NCBI GenBank assembly: GCA_030386875.1
Contig: CM059558.1
Location: 5,899,501-5,963,500, forward strand
DNA: 64,000 nucleotides
Source: Morinoia aosen
Lineage: Eukaryota > Arthropoda > Malacostraca > Amphipoda > Talitridae
Reading direction: 5' to 3'
Position numbers and translations under genes: made by a program. Below, one piece after another: positions 13,555-26,075 of the stretch. Within the stretch, counting starts at the first letter, position 1. Each line of letters begins with the position of its first letter. The notes below the pieces were generated by a model. That model worked only from the letters and a program-made list of their open reading frames with translations, was not told where the DNA came from and searched no databases.

Positions 13555-13815
13555 ACAACAATATCACCACCATTTCTCCGAATACTGACCATAATGTCAG
13601 CACTATTTCTTGCAATACGACCAAAATGTCGGCACAATTTCACGTGATGGTAACCATAATATCAATACCTTTTCGTCTAATACTGACCATAATGTGAGCA
13701 CTATTTCACGTAATTCTGATCAAAATGTCAGCACCATGCTGACCATTATGCTAGTCATACTGTCAGCACCATTTCGTGTAATACTGACCATAACGTCAGC
13801 ACAAGTGTCAGCGCC
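13555..13815. repeat. Degenerate 33-bp tandem repeat, about 8 units
   Basis: CCATAATGTCAGCACYATTT and variants recur at 13591, 13623, 13656, 13689 and 13722 (spacings 32-33). Internal divergence indicates an old array. Confidence 0.75.
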
Positions 13816-16325
13816 ACAATAATCTGCTAAGTCTGATGAAATGTCGTCAATAAATTGTGTCTTGGTCCAGGAGAGTGAAAGGCTCGCCATGAATCACTTA
13901 ATTCACACCCTGCTCAATAATTGGAAAATTAAACGTTTTTCTGTGACTGCTTCGATGTGACAAAACTCAGGTCGCTGCCGCCCAAGTCCCATTAGAGTTA
14001 CAACCATTTACGTATCTTCGAAATGTCGAATGGGTCGTGAAATGTAGCTCAAGGCTATGACAGGGTGGAAATAACGAAACCACCGTAACTAAGATGACTC
14101 ATGACGATAATTTGTTTGACTCTTATGGCACCTTAAGCGCTGGGTGGAACAACCACCTAGACACTAGTGTTTCCAGCACAGAAAATTCAGATGCAGTCGG
14201 CTTCCAGAATTTCTTGATACCGATAAATTTTACTCTGAATTAGGTGAATAAAGAGACTGATGGACTTCATATGCATTTTCATGTCCGTTGCTACACTTAA
14301 AATTGATTGCGTTGAAAACTGTACTGTCGGTTTGAAATAAGTAGCTTCAAAATAGGCAGTGGCTTTAGTAGAACCAAGTCTCGGTCATAAGCTTTTCCAG
14401 TGCGGAATAAAAAAATGCATGTGAAGAATATTCTGAAATCGCGTAAAGAATCGATTAAAAATGGAGTTGCAATAAACTTGTAAACTATTGGGGCTGATAA
14501 TGAAAGCGGCAACCGGGTACTTGTTTGTACCCTCCATGTTAAGTGCATTGTTCTTTGGTTAACACTGGAACTGGGTTTCATTTTTGCGCACAATATTTTC
14601 TCCTCTGAATCCTAACCAACATTTTAACAAATAAAGAGAAGATAATACTCGATTGAAGTCCAGTTGGTACGCACGCCCTTCCAGTCAGCAGCAACTCCAT
14701 CACAAAGGCGGTATTGAAACGCTGCGTCTCGACGCGCCTCACTATTGGCTCCGTCCGTAAACTCACTAGTCTCCGTAAATGTGTGAACATAAACAGTGAA
14801 ACTTGGAGCTCAGGAGTCAAAGCCAAGATAATAAGCACTTTTAATGAATCAGACTGACGATTTTTACTAACAAGCATTTATACTAATAATGATCTGTCTA
14901 ATATAGGCAACAAAATGATGTAAGCTTTAGTGTCTGTTTTATTGAATTAAAAACACTGTCACTAAAGCACATGTACAGCATACTGAATAAACAATGGGTG
15001 AGTAAGAAGTCTACGAGGGCACTCTCAGTTCGAAACGGTTTCTCGAAAATTTACAAATCTAGAAGGTATTCTGTCCTAATTATTAAAACCTTAAAACACG
15101 CATCGTTGATATTTTCCAGAGTGCAAAGTCCATTCGATCTTTTTCATTGATTTCTTTCATGGAATATTATTAGCTTATTTTGAGGGTACAGGCCGTAATA
15201 CTTGTAAGAGATTGTTCCCGCTCATGCGATGAAATGGAGATCGTAGGAAACTTAATAGCCAAATATTACGCACCCATCCATCGGAAAATGGAAGAAATTT
15301 TGTTCTGAAATATCGTCTCTCAGCCACTGGTAATCGTAGGAAATTGTGCAACACGTTATTCTGCTTCTATCATTAGGAGATCAAAGGAAATTCTGCTCCA
15401 TAACATCACGTAGGCTTACATTGGAAAGCAAAAGACATTTCGCCCAACAACACTTCATATTCATGACTGGAGACGGCAGAACATGACGCGCCACAGCCAG
15501 ACGCAGGAGCCCCACAGCACGACGCACCAGAGCGTCCGAGAAGCTCTCGGTGCGGATCGCGCGCCTGCCCACAACTCGTCCTCTGGATGCTGCACTGGCT
15601 AACCTCACGCCTGCCCGGGGCCCGGATGGGCCGGAGGTGGGACCGGCCCGGGGCCCGGATACACGCTACTGAACGCCCGGATTGCGGGATACTTCAGAGC
15701 AACGACCAAAAAACCTGGGCATCGTGTGGTATGGAGGTAGTCTGGCCGCCCTGGGCCGCTCAACCTTGCCTTTTTTGGCTCTTTTCTCGAGGTGACTGCG
15801 TCCCGTTTTTTCTCGAGTCAAGCGCGTGTTGCTGCTCTTGTTGAATGGAGCGATTGTTGGTTTTGTTTAGAGAGCAGCGATTGTCGCTATTGAGTTGGGT
15901 TCAGCGATTGTTGGCTTGGAGTACAGTTCAGTTGCTTGTGTAAAACTGCTACGAACTTTGTTACAGGATAGGGTTCAGTGATTGCTGATTTTGTGTAGGA
16001 TATAGCAATCGTTGTTATCGCGATTGAGTCAAAGATAGTAAGTTGTGTGAAGTCAGTGGCGGTTATTGATTTAGTGTCGAGTGCAGTGGTTGTTGGTTGA
16101 AGTGTGCAGCAACTGCCAGCAGTCGTGCACACACACACCCGCTGCGAACAGAAGCTGCGTGCTCTGAACAACGCAGCGGCGTCACCACGGGCGAACGTCG
16201 GAGTCTCTCTTCGATCTCGTAATATTCTCGTTAGATTTTACGCAGATTCAAACTTTGATTACCGACATCCGCACCCTAGTTTCCAAATCCCAGTTGTTCT
16301 CATCCCAGCTGTCTAATTCCAGTTA
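13816..16325. other. Unique DNA with a GC-rich patch at 15480-15760
   Basis: The patch carries a 15-bp G/C word, GCCCGGGGCCCGGAT, twice (15613 and 15646, 33 bp apart). Short open frames cross it on both strands but none is recognisable. Between about 15890 and 16110, CGATTGTTGG-like words recur loosely. Confidence 0.45.
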
Positions 16326-16880
16326 ACTCTGTCGCAATAACCTCGGTTCCAGTTGCCTCTGTTGCAGTTATCTCTGTTCCAGTCGCCTCTGTTGCAGTTA
16401 TCTCTGTTCCAGTTGCCTCTATTACAGTTATCTCCGTTTCAGTTGCCTCTGTTGCAGTTATCTCTGTTCCAGTTGCCTCTGTTTCAGTTATCTCTGTTCC
16501 AGTCGCCTCTGTTGCAATTATCTCTGTTTCAGTCGCCTCTGTTGCAGTTATCTCTGTTCCAGTTGCCTCTGCTGCAGTTATCACCGTTGCAATGGCCTCT
16601 GTTGCAGTTACCTCCGTTCCAGTTGCCTCTGTTGAAGTTACCTCCGTTCCAGTTGCCTCTGTTGCAGTTATCTCCGTTCCAATGGCCTCTGTTGCAGTTA
16701 CCTCCGTTCCAGTTGCCTCTGTTGAAGTTACCTCCGTTCCAGTTGCCTTTGTTGCAGTTATCTCCGTTCCAGTTGCCTCTGTTGCAGTTATCTCCGTTCC
16801 AGTTGCCTCTGTTGCAGTTATCTCCGTTCCAGTCACCTCTGTTGCAGGTACCTCCTTTCCACTTGCCTCTGCCTTGGTTA
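16326..16880. repeat. 30-bp minisatellite, about 18 units
   Basis: The unit contains TCTGTTGCAGTTATCTCCGT followed by TCCAGTTGCC. Because 30 is a multiple of three, frames are open on both strands with 10-residue repeats. Since more than one frame is open, coding is not supported. Confidence 0.95.
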
Positions 16881-18249
16881 CTTTGCACTAAGTGTCACAA
16901 CACCAGACACTCTCACATGCCCTGTGTTCATGGGTCGTCTCTTATATTTGTAAATCCTTTTATTTGAAGTTATCATTTTGAAGCCGAATCGTGGATTATA
17001 TATTGCTGCCGCTCTCTGCCATGCATTTGCTTCATTGTATTTTTACTGAATTATTCATTTCATTACATTCTTTCTGGACTAACGTAATCGAAAAATTAGC
17101 TGTGTACAAAACTTGTCAAATAGTCTTTTGTCCGAAACTGCATTTGATTTGTATGCTTCCTCAAAAAACAAGTCATCGCACAAGACTCGCCTTGTACTGC
17201 CGTTTTCGTTCACTCAGCACGCGTAGAAAGATCAACCGGGTTCAATTGATTGTTTCTTTCTCGCATTCCAAAATTATTAACAACCAAAATTTGTACCTCT
17301 ATTCATGCATGCAGTATTTTGCTATGTCGCTTTAACCCCATCGTGTCTGTCTCTTCCCGAATGTTCTCCGCGCTCTTCGTTCTGTTCGATGAATATACAT
17401 CCGTTTAATCTCGGACATGATTATCACTAGAATTGGTCATCGTACCTCTTGGTCCTCTATTGTATATGCTGATTTTTTCATATGTCATGCAATTCTCATA
17501 GAAATTGCAAATTGATTATCGTGTCCGTTTCGTTTTTCATTCATTTACCAAATTGATTACGGAACGTCATGTTTTTCTCAAGTTATTGCTCAGTTTATTA
17601 TCGTGTGCCTTGCATTTTTCGCCTAGATACGAAATCGATAATCGTCTGTCAGCCCCTTCTCATGCATCTGCCATAGTTGATTAACGAACGTCAAGCATTT
17701 TGCATGCAATTGCCACCTTCTGCAGAATCGCTCCCGACTGTCATTTGCCTAAGCCTCTCCTTCTTCAAGAGCCACTTGCCACATGTCCGAGCGAGTTGCT
17801 ATCCTTTTCTTGGAGTGCAAATGCGCAGCACACAACCTGAGGGCGGTTCCAAGGCTGGAACAATAACTCGTGTCGAAGGACTGGTAGCGATCTCTGATTA
17901 CTGAGTGGCCGCGAATTAATTTGCATAATGCTACGCTGCTGACACCATTACACGCCCTTACTGCTCCCTCGCATTCGCCGTAAAGCATCCTCACACCCAC
18001 CGGTAAAGCGGGAAAAACATTAAAAGTTTACGCTCCAGTTATTACAAGAACGAAAAGATCTTGGATGCGGCGCTTCGACTTTTGAAGCCGTGAGTAAAAA
18101 ATTCAATTGCGATTCACTCAAATTGGCTCTATTAATCTTCAGAATGCATGAAATTGGATAATTATTGGCTGCCTGCATATTTGCATTAGGCTTTTTTATG
18201 CGCTCTCAGGATGTCACCCATGGCAGTTCATCTTGCTGCTACTGTCCCG
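16881..18249. other. Unique DNA, no gene recognised
   Basis: T-rich on the plus strand over 17000-17700. No recognisable protein, RNA gene or element. Confidence 0.5.
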
Positions 18250-18595
18250 AAATGAAGCCCATTGGTGCACCAACATGAGGCCCTTCGGTGTTACCATACA
18301 CGTTATGGTATTGGAGCCTCTCCACACGTTATGAAGCCCTTTGGAATGTATCTACACGCTATGAAGCCCTTTGGAGCCTCTTTACACGTTATGAAGCCTT
18401 TTGAAACACCTACACTCGAGATGGGGCCGTTGTTGCCACCGCACACGTCTTGAGCCCTTTAGAGCCCCTGCACACGTCATAAGGCTTCTTGGTACCAACA
18501 CACATGTCATGAGGTCTTTCGAAACTATTGCACACGTCATGACTCCCTATGGATTCAATGTGCACATCGTGAGGCCCTTCCCCCTGCCTCACCAC
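18250..18595. repeat. Degenerate 30-bp tandem repeat, about 11 units
   Basis: ACACGTTATGAAGCCCTTTG and variants recur at 18324, 18354 and 18384. Later units are increasingly diverged (ACACGTCATAAGG, ACATGTCATGAGG). Confidence 0.75.
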
Positions 18596-21500
18596 ATGCA
18601 GTACACCTTACACAACGAACATGGGTTGACAACCTAATCTGAGAGAATGACCACCTCAGCAGCACGAGGTTTTTCGAGCTATTACAGCGATTAAGGGTGC
18701 CTGCCTTTAGTAAGAGTAAGAAGAAATATTATTCGTACCTGGGGCCATTTGATGTCATTAAGATTTACGCCATAAAACAAAGTAACCTTATCATTACTTT
18801 CTTCTACGGCCGTGACCCTCCTATGTGATGCAGATCCATTCAATGATACACTAGAACTTGTGTGCGATTGTCGATTTAGACTAGAATCCACGAATATTTT
18901 CGCACTTATTGTCTTAACGGAGCTATGGGCTCAACCTAGAAAAACTGTTAAATGTTCGAATGTTCAACTTTTTGGTTTCGCAAACGTTAATGAATCTAAA
19001 TAGCAGTAAAAATACTTCATTAATTGTTTTTGAAATCGTCTGAACACATCCGACTAATGCTAGAGGATTTAAATGTTCAATTTGCAAGTACAGGCAAGTT
19101 AGGAAGGGAAAGATAGAGCGCGCAAAATTAAGAGGGTTCAGTGAGGTGAAGAGAGAAAACTAAATCGATTCACCCTGACCCGTCAAAATGAGCTCAGTAA
19201 TGTGAACCATGTATGGCTGACTAAGTGAGGTGGACGAGGTAAATTAACCCCGATAAACTAAAAACCGTAACTGAAGCAAAAAATTTGAATCGAGTCAAGT
19301 GGACTGACACCGATGACCGAGAAATGCGGGTCCACAGAATGGTGGCATTAGGGAACTGCCACATGACATTCTGCAGCATGTGATGTTGCTCCAGAAATGT
19401 AGGATCACTGCTGTTTGTTTGCTATATAACTGGCCTCTTCGCATTAGCTTTGCTGTAACCTGACTGTTTGTTACAGAATGTATGAAGCTGACTGTGCCAG
19501 CCATGTGTAAAGCTAGCTATTTACATAGTTTTTTACAGTAACCGTTAACATTTCAGCACCATCACTGTAATGACAGGCACGGCAGGCGAGGTGGCGGGGC
19601 GGGTGATGATGGTACTACACCCTGAGTGCGGTGATCAAGGCTTGTTGCATCAAGTGTTGCTCAGGAAAAAATAGTAATTGCATTTGTTTTCTGGGCGAAA
19701 TCTCCAAATTTTTCTGCCTAATTCGAGCGATTGCGGCGCCATTAAAGCAAATTGAAAGAGTAACATTGACATTAATGCGAATTTCGAGGGAAAATCTTCC
19801 TGGATGAGAGTAGTTGGTTTGACGGACGTGGTGGTGCTTAAAAACGTTCCTTTGTGTCTGCCATGGAAATCTTCTAAATTAAATGCTCGAAATAATATGA
19901 TGGGAGCAGTCGAGGAGATAGATTTGCCAATCCTAGCTTTATTTAATAGAGTTTGTTTTGAACTTAACGTCGTAGCGAGAACTCGAAAAAAATAGATTAA
20001 TTAGGTTAACTTCAAAGATCAGCGGCAAATGATTTAAATAAGGCATGAAAATCAACCATGATATCGTAATTGAAACCTAACTTAGACAATGTTAGTTTAC
20101 ATGATCACTAGTACAAGAAGTACAGTGAAGCCTTATAGGTTTCAAGGCGATAATTGAATCTACGCGAAGTACGGAATCTGTATTAATTTACTCATTTAAC
20201 GTGTATTTGGACTTTTTCAAACCTTCCTTATCCTATTAATAACCCATCCTTTACTTTATGACATCAGGGACAACTGTAAAGCAATATGAAATCAGTAGAT
20301 AAGGTAGGTATTACATGTATTACAGTACTCTATTACTTAATATTAATAAAAGTAGAGTAAAATCCTACCTATATATTTGTATATTATATATGTATACACT
20401 TATATATACAGTACAGTATATATACATAGGTACATTATATATTTTGAATTATGCGAAGTCGTGAGTCCGCTGTAATTTAACCGCGAAGTAGCGAAGGAAC
20501 ACTGGCCTAATAAGTTACCCTGTGGATAGGAATGTGTCTCTGGTGGTCGGTCAGCTGAGGGTGAACCGGTAGCTGGGCGGCGTCTAATTAAAAAGATGCA
20601 GCCCAATAGTGTAGACAAACTGACGCCCGCGCGTTTACTGTTCGCCCACTGTGGCATAGAGTAGTGTAGTGACTGAAACAAATGGAAATGTCATGGAAAA
20701 GTTTATTGAAAGTAACAATAAAAGTCGCAGTTTGGATTATAACTTTACGATTGATAGCTGCAATACATAAACAATGTCAACAAAACTATACTAGAAATTG
20801 GCTAACACTATCAAAGCGCAGTTACCAATAAAATTTTTGAAGCAATGAATTGTCTCCTTTCCGTTCAAAACCTGTGATGGCAGTATGACAATCTACCTGA
20901 ATGAGCTCGTGTGTGTTCCTAACATGTGTAGGCTACTTGCGTTCACACACTCCGTCCAGTAACCGGAAGTGTGCAGCATCGCAGATTCCTGTTCTAAAAC
21001 CAAAATTGTGTGAAGCAAGAGTAAAAAGTTAAAATAACACGATTTCACACGGAATTCGAACTTTGTGGATACTTCCACGCCAAAAGAAGAGGTTCTGGCG
21101 TCCTGTTAATGAACATTTTTAACTTCACACTTGTTCTTTTAGGCAAAACTATTAGTCCTTTGGTTCATCTTTAAAATGAGGTACAAATAGAGTATTTATT
21201 GGCAGAAATATAGCCATAGATAACAAAGAAAGATTTGAGCTCCAAGAACCTTGCTAGAGTTAAGGCGTTTAAACATAAGTTGGTTTAGTAAATGCTATTC
21301 AGGCGAGGATGCAGAGGCGAAAGGCCGGAGTTTGTCAGAGCAACCACTGTGCAGGCGACACGAAGTGCTGGACTCACGTGTCTGCACTCACAAACTACCT
21401 ACATGAAATATAAAATTACGGCGAGCTTATATTTCCTTTCAATATTATAGAGAAAGAAAACATTGAAAATGCTTGCATTTTGATGTTCATGACAGCACAA

Positions 21501-21812
21501 AAGAAAAAAACAAATTTTCGACTCCATTAGACTCCCGCAATTATTTTGTTCAGGACTGAGGCTGCTCAGGCCGGATAGCTAGGGAAATGGTCCTATTGAA
21601 GTGAACCCTATTTATCCTTAGCGAATTCCTTATGAACTGCAGTCATGCCTGGAATATTCCGCAAATTATTGCAATAATTCTCCCACCAAACTAAGCGAAT
21701 AATATAAGACAAATTCAACACCAGCAACAGTAACAACCCTAGGCGGTGGAGACACTGCACAGCGAGCCACCGCCTCATCGCTGCTGCTGGACAGCGAGCG
21801 TACGTGATGTGA
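18596..21812. other. Unique DNA, no gene recognised
   Basis: Includes a TA-rich stretch (about 20355-20445) and a short GC-richer segment (about 20455-20650) whose minus-strand frame has no recognisable domain. Confidence 0.45.
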
Positions 21813-22019
21813 CTGATGTGGTGTGGTGGTGCGGTGGTGCGGTGGTTTGGTGTGGTGGTGTGGTGGTGCGGTGGTGCGGGGGTGTGGTGGTGTGGTGGTG
21901 CGGTGGTGCGGTGGTGCGGTGGTGTGGTGGTGTGGTGGTGTGGTGGTGCGGTGGTGCGGTGGTGCGGTGGTGCGGTGGTACGGTGGTGCGGTGGTGCGGT
22001 GGTGTGGTGGTGCGGTGGT
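21813..22019. repeat. 8-bp G/T-rich array (GTGGTGCG / GTGGTGTG), about 25 units
   Basis: Near-perfect 8-bp period with strong strand asymmetry: G and T on plus, C and A on minus. The many GG doublets could favour G-quadruplex or slipped structures. Open frames in both orientations are repeat artefacts. Confidence 0.95.
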
Positions 22020-24364
22020 CTGCCACAACTGAAGATTACACACTGAATGCATCACAGACTAGAGTGTGATGGAGGACTCGCACAGTCATTTGAAACCGCT
22101 GAAAAATTATGATGTTGAAACCTGCGTTTAAGGTTAAGTTCTTCATGTTTCTTTTATTACCTGAGTTCAAAATTACACCACTGTCATATGCCCTGCGCAT
22201 CGCACAGCGCTAACGTATCGTAAACGTGGTTTTTACTGCGAGTTTTCAAGTGATCATGAGACCCTGGCGCTAGACACGCACTTTCATTATCTCTGTTTGA
22301 AATTCTGGGGGCGTTTTTCGCGAAGTTTACGGTCGTTTACGAGCCTTGAATGCTACTCTCTTTATTTACCTACCAGATTTAAAGTATGTTCAGCCAAAAA
22401 GTTCACCCTGAGATTCAAGTAGGAAATTGTTTCTCAATTCACAATTAGTTTTGCGCAACGCGAAAGATACTAGTCGATCATCTGGATGCAGAATTGATAT
22501 CCTGTGGTGAACTCTCACCAGTGTTCGGCGGTGGTAGATTTAGTGTTAGGCTGAAGAACAGTCTGTCATATCCTCTTTCTCTCATTACCGTAAAATAATG
22601 ATAATATAAAAACCATTTCCGAATAATTTTTCTGTGTGAAGGGTGCAACCATTCATTCACCTTCACTTTAACTCGATTGTCCTGAATTTAAATTAATTCA
22701 AATACTTAACTCCTTCTCTGTATAGTATTGCTTACCGCAGCTGGAGTAGAGTTTTTGAGATCAAGAATTAATTTCACTCAAGCGACCAAACACGCATGTA
22801 CGACTTTGCAACATTTGAATATGGCCTGCGGCGCAGAAATTTAGAAACAAAATTTGAACTTCCAAATTTTAGGAGAACTGCTAGGTTGTTCACGATAGCT
22901 TGACGAATTATTCAGTTAAAGTTTTGCCTGCAGTTCAATTGAAGTGACTTAGCTTATTTGACTATTAGAGAGAGCTTCCTTAGAATATTTGTTTCTAATT
23001 TGGGCACAATGATTCAATAGAAAACTAAAACCTGAAAGCAAAGCCTGTGGCCAGCTTACGATATCCTGATCTACTGCTGAGATCGTGACGCAGTAGACTG
23101 ACAGATACGCGCAGACTATCAAAACATGGTTTGCCTCCCAGGAGTGCGAAGTAAAGGAGAAATTCGACTGAAATACTAATTTCTGTAGGTTAGGAAAAAT
23201 CTCTTACAGTATCTATTTCTATTCGCTTAGTTTTCTGTACACTAAAATCTTATATCATATTTACCTAACAAACACTCAGAGCAATTTACTCACTGAACGT
23301 CATAAAAAGATCGTTTTCATCTTTATTATCTAACGTTAACGAGTGAAAATCCTGAAATGTATTGTAATAACGGAAATATTTCCAGTATCAAAGACACAAA
23401 GAAAGTTTTTGCAAAATCCTTGTGAACTGTAAATTTTACACTAGTTTTTGCAGCAAGTTTCCACCATATCAAGCTAAAAATTGTTCTGCAGAGATTCCAG
23501 AATTTAATACTTTTTCGAGGCTTCAAAAATGTACAAGAACGATTTTGCTAACAAATTCGATTTGCATTCTCTCCAAAGGAAAATAAGAGGATCTAATAAT
23601 GACCCACAGTACAAACGCCTGCCGTGCTTCGCTGTACCCAGCACACTACGCTTCAGTGAGCTGCCTGGTTCGATAAGAAGATATTTTCTATATCCTCATT
23701 TATGGTAGCACGTTTTAATTTTATTGCAATTTTAAACCTTATTACTCGCCTTCTGGTGATCCTAGTGAGCTAGCTTAAACTTTAAGAGCCAGAAAAAATC
23801 TCGGTCACACTACAGCAGAGAATGATAGTGAAACGTGTGCCTGCAAACTTGCATGTGACAAGAATGCCTGCCGAAAACCTGAAAATAAAAGCTGCTGCGA
23901 TTCGTCCATGACCGTACCACTGAATAGAGGCGCAGAAGTAGATTCGTACTTGCCTTGACCGTATTCTAAACCGAAAAGTTATATCTAATCTAACCATAAC
24001 ACGAATGGGCCTCTATATAAGAAAATCCGGAATTCCCCTAAAAATGTCGTAGTGAGAGCGATGCTACATCGACTGCAGAAGGATCTGTAAACTCCATCTT
24101 GACATGCTACCTAAAAGCTCTGCTGACCGAGGCCATCAAGGAGCAGCGGCTTGATGGGAGTTGGTCAAGGGCGGTCCTAAGATCTTCCATTAGTGGATTC
24201 AGACGATACTAGAGGCACACATTTAAAACACTGAACCACTCATAGAATGTGTCAGTCATGGAGTACCTTTAACTGTTACATAACTGGGAAAAACGCCAGG
24301 GAAACACTGTATTTTAAGGCCACTGTCCAAATCCGGACATAAGATATAAAAGTCTTGTCTACTG
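22020..24364. other. Unique DNA, no gene recognised
   Basis: AT-rich, without a recognisable gene or element. Confidence 0.5.
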
Positions 24365-24640
24365 TAAAGTGAATGAATAGAGGAAACCTATACCTTAATT
24401 TGGAGCAAGGAAACGGAGAAAATTTGTTCCTTAATTTGGATGAAGAAAATGAGTGAAATCTGTACCCTAATTTGAAGTAGGTGGATGGAGGATATCTTTG
24501 CCTTAATTCAGAGTAAGAAAGTACGCGAATGGAGGGAACCTGCACCTTAATTTACAGTAAGTGAATGGAAGGAACCCGTACCGTAACTCAGAAAGGAATG
24601 AATGAAGACAGCCTGCACCCCAATCCAGAATGAGGCAATG
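24365..24640. repeat. Degenerate 36-bp tandem repeat, about 7 units
   Basis: ACCTTAATTT and variants recur with cores at 24393, 24429, 24465, 24501, 24545 and 24581, spaced 36 bp except for one unit with an 8-bp insertion. The array abuts the GC-rich island at 24647-24850. Confidence 0.8.
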
Positions 24641-24646
24641 TGCATG

Positions 24647-24806
24647 TCAACTTGAAGTGGTTGGGAGGGCGCCGCACACGCGGTGCACAGAGGGCAGCTG
24701 GGCCACGGGTGCAGGAGCAGCGGCCCAGCGAAGGCGACGGCCTCCACCGCACGTGAGGCGGCCGCCCAGCTCCACCCGCAGCCCGCAGGTCTCAGCACAC
24801 AGGCGG
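24647..24806 (-). CDS. Candidate terminal exon in a GC-rich island (weak)
   Basis: Seen: on the minus strand a pyrimidine-rich tract (CTTTTTGTTGCCCCTGCC) leads to a CAG acceptor at 24807. A 52-codon frame (starting RLCAETCGLRVELGG, four cysteines) follows and ends at a TGA at 24647. The island is sharply GC-rich against AT-rich flanks. Against it: GC is spread evenly over the three codon positions, two other frames are also open, and no domain is recognised. It could equally be non-coding GC-rich DNA. A longer minus-strand frame in another phase (199 codons, 24547-25146) crosses the same island and is no better supported. Confidence 0.15.
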
Positions 24807-24849
24807 CTGCGGTGTGGCAGGGGCAACAAAAAGACGATCGTCGCTTTTT

Positions 24850-25329
24850 ATCAGTGGACGTGCTCTGCTTCGAATATTTGCGTTCACTTTTGAGAGTGTA
24901 ATTGAAAATAAAACTTGTGGGAGAGCGGTTTTCGCGTCGCTGAATGTGAGATAAAATAAAGTTAGTACGGCTATAAAGAGAACAAGCACTAAACACGAAA
25001 CTCAATGTCAGGATTTTGAAGCTATAATAAGGCTTCTGAATTGCTTGGGAAGTTAACTTATCTTCAAAAATGCTTCCATTTTTTTCAAAATTAGATGAAA
25101 TGATGTTACTAGTCACATCCATGCGAATTATAGAAATAGAGATCATTTAACAATAATCTAGTCGGTTTAAACCAATATCTAACCGTCGTATTTGTAACAT
25201 TGTAACGTTGTAATTTTCTAATTAAATAAGCATTCGCTTTACGGAGAGTTGTGACGTAAATTTGCCTGTATAATCCGAACTGAGAGTTAGACTGCCCGCT
25301 ATACCTTACAAAACTTATTTTTCAGTAGT
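24850..25329. other. Unique DNA, no gene recognised
   Basis: AT-rich spacer between the GC island and the next degenerate array. Confidence 0.5.
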
Positions 25330-25470
25330 AGGGTATGTGGTATCAGTTGTGCAACTGTCAGCACAAGTTGTAAGACAGTTAGCATCGGTTGTAGGAGAGT
25401 TAGCATCATTTTTAGGGCAGTTAGCATCAGTTAGAACCAGCTGTGAGCCAGGTAGTATCAGTTGTAAGTC
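25330..25470. repeat. Degenerate 21-bp tandem repeat, about 6 units
   Basis: GTTAGCATC recurs at 25378, 25399 and 25420, exactly 21 bp apart. Flanking units (GGTATCAGTTGT, GTAGTATCAGTTG) are more diverged. Confidence 0.7.
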
Positions 25471-26075
25471 GTTAATATCAATAGTTTGTCATTTGGTTCC
25501 AGAGGTGACCTAATATTGCCCTCAGTATTTCCACTCGTAAATCCTGAAATGTATCCTTTCGAGAGGGCTTAACTCTTTGACCGCAAACTGAGTTCCTAGT
25601 GGCCACCCGAAGAGGTTTCCATAATGCTTCTGACCAACCAGTAGTCACCAACTGAATTTTTATAAGCCGGAAATTAAACTTAAATGAAGGGACGATAAAG
25701 TTTATGTAAGCTATTCCCAAAATTACTCACGTCAATTGTCTGCAAATTTGAGTTGAATATAGAACTTCAGTTTAACCAATTTCGGCCAAAATGTCAAGAT
25801 ATCATTTCAATTAATTTAAATGTAAGTTGTATCGAATAGGCAATATTTTATAATGTGCACCGAAATCCAATAATAGTTCATATATCTAACACAAAATTAA
25901 ACCCGAATAATTTTGGTTCAAAATTGCGCTATTATTGTATAAACAATTTGCTTGTGTGTGTCTCATAAAATGATTATCAATAGCACACACACATGATAAT
26001 GGATTGAGCAAAGTGTTGTGGCAGAGCGCTTCCGTGCTCTGGCCTGACCGCCGTGGCTGCGTGCAGGTCGGAGCT
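25471..26075. other. Unique DNA, no gene recognised
   Basis: AT-rich until about 26010, then a short GC-rich segment directly against the 26-bp array. Confidence 0.5.

Noticed and set aside
16300-16967. Gln/Leu/Pro and Thr/Glu repeat frames on both strands
   Set aside because: Products of the 30-bp minisatellite. Both strands are open together.
24547-25146. 199-codon minus-strand frame, the longest outside repeats
   Set aside because: Its two halves have very different composition (AT-rich, then GC-rich) and no domain. Part of it runs over the degenerate 36-bp array edge.
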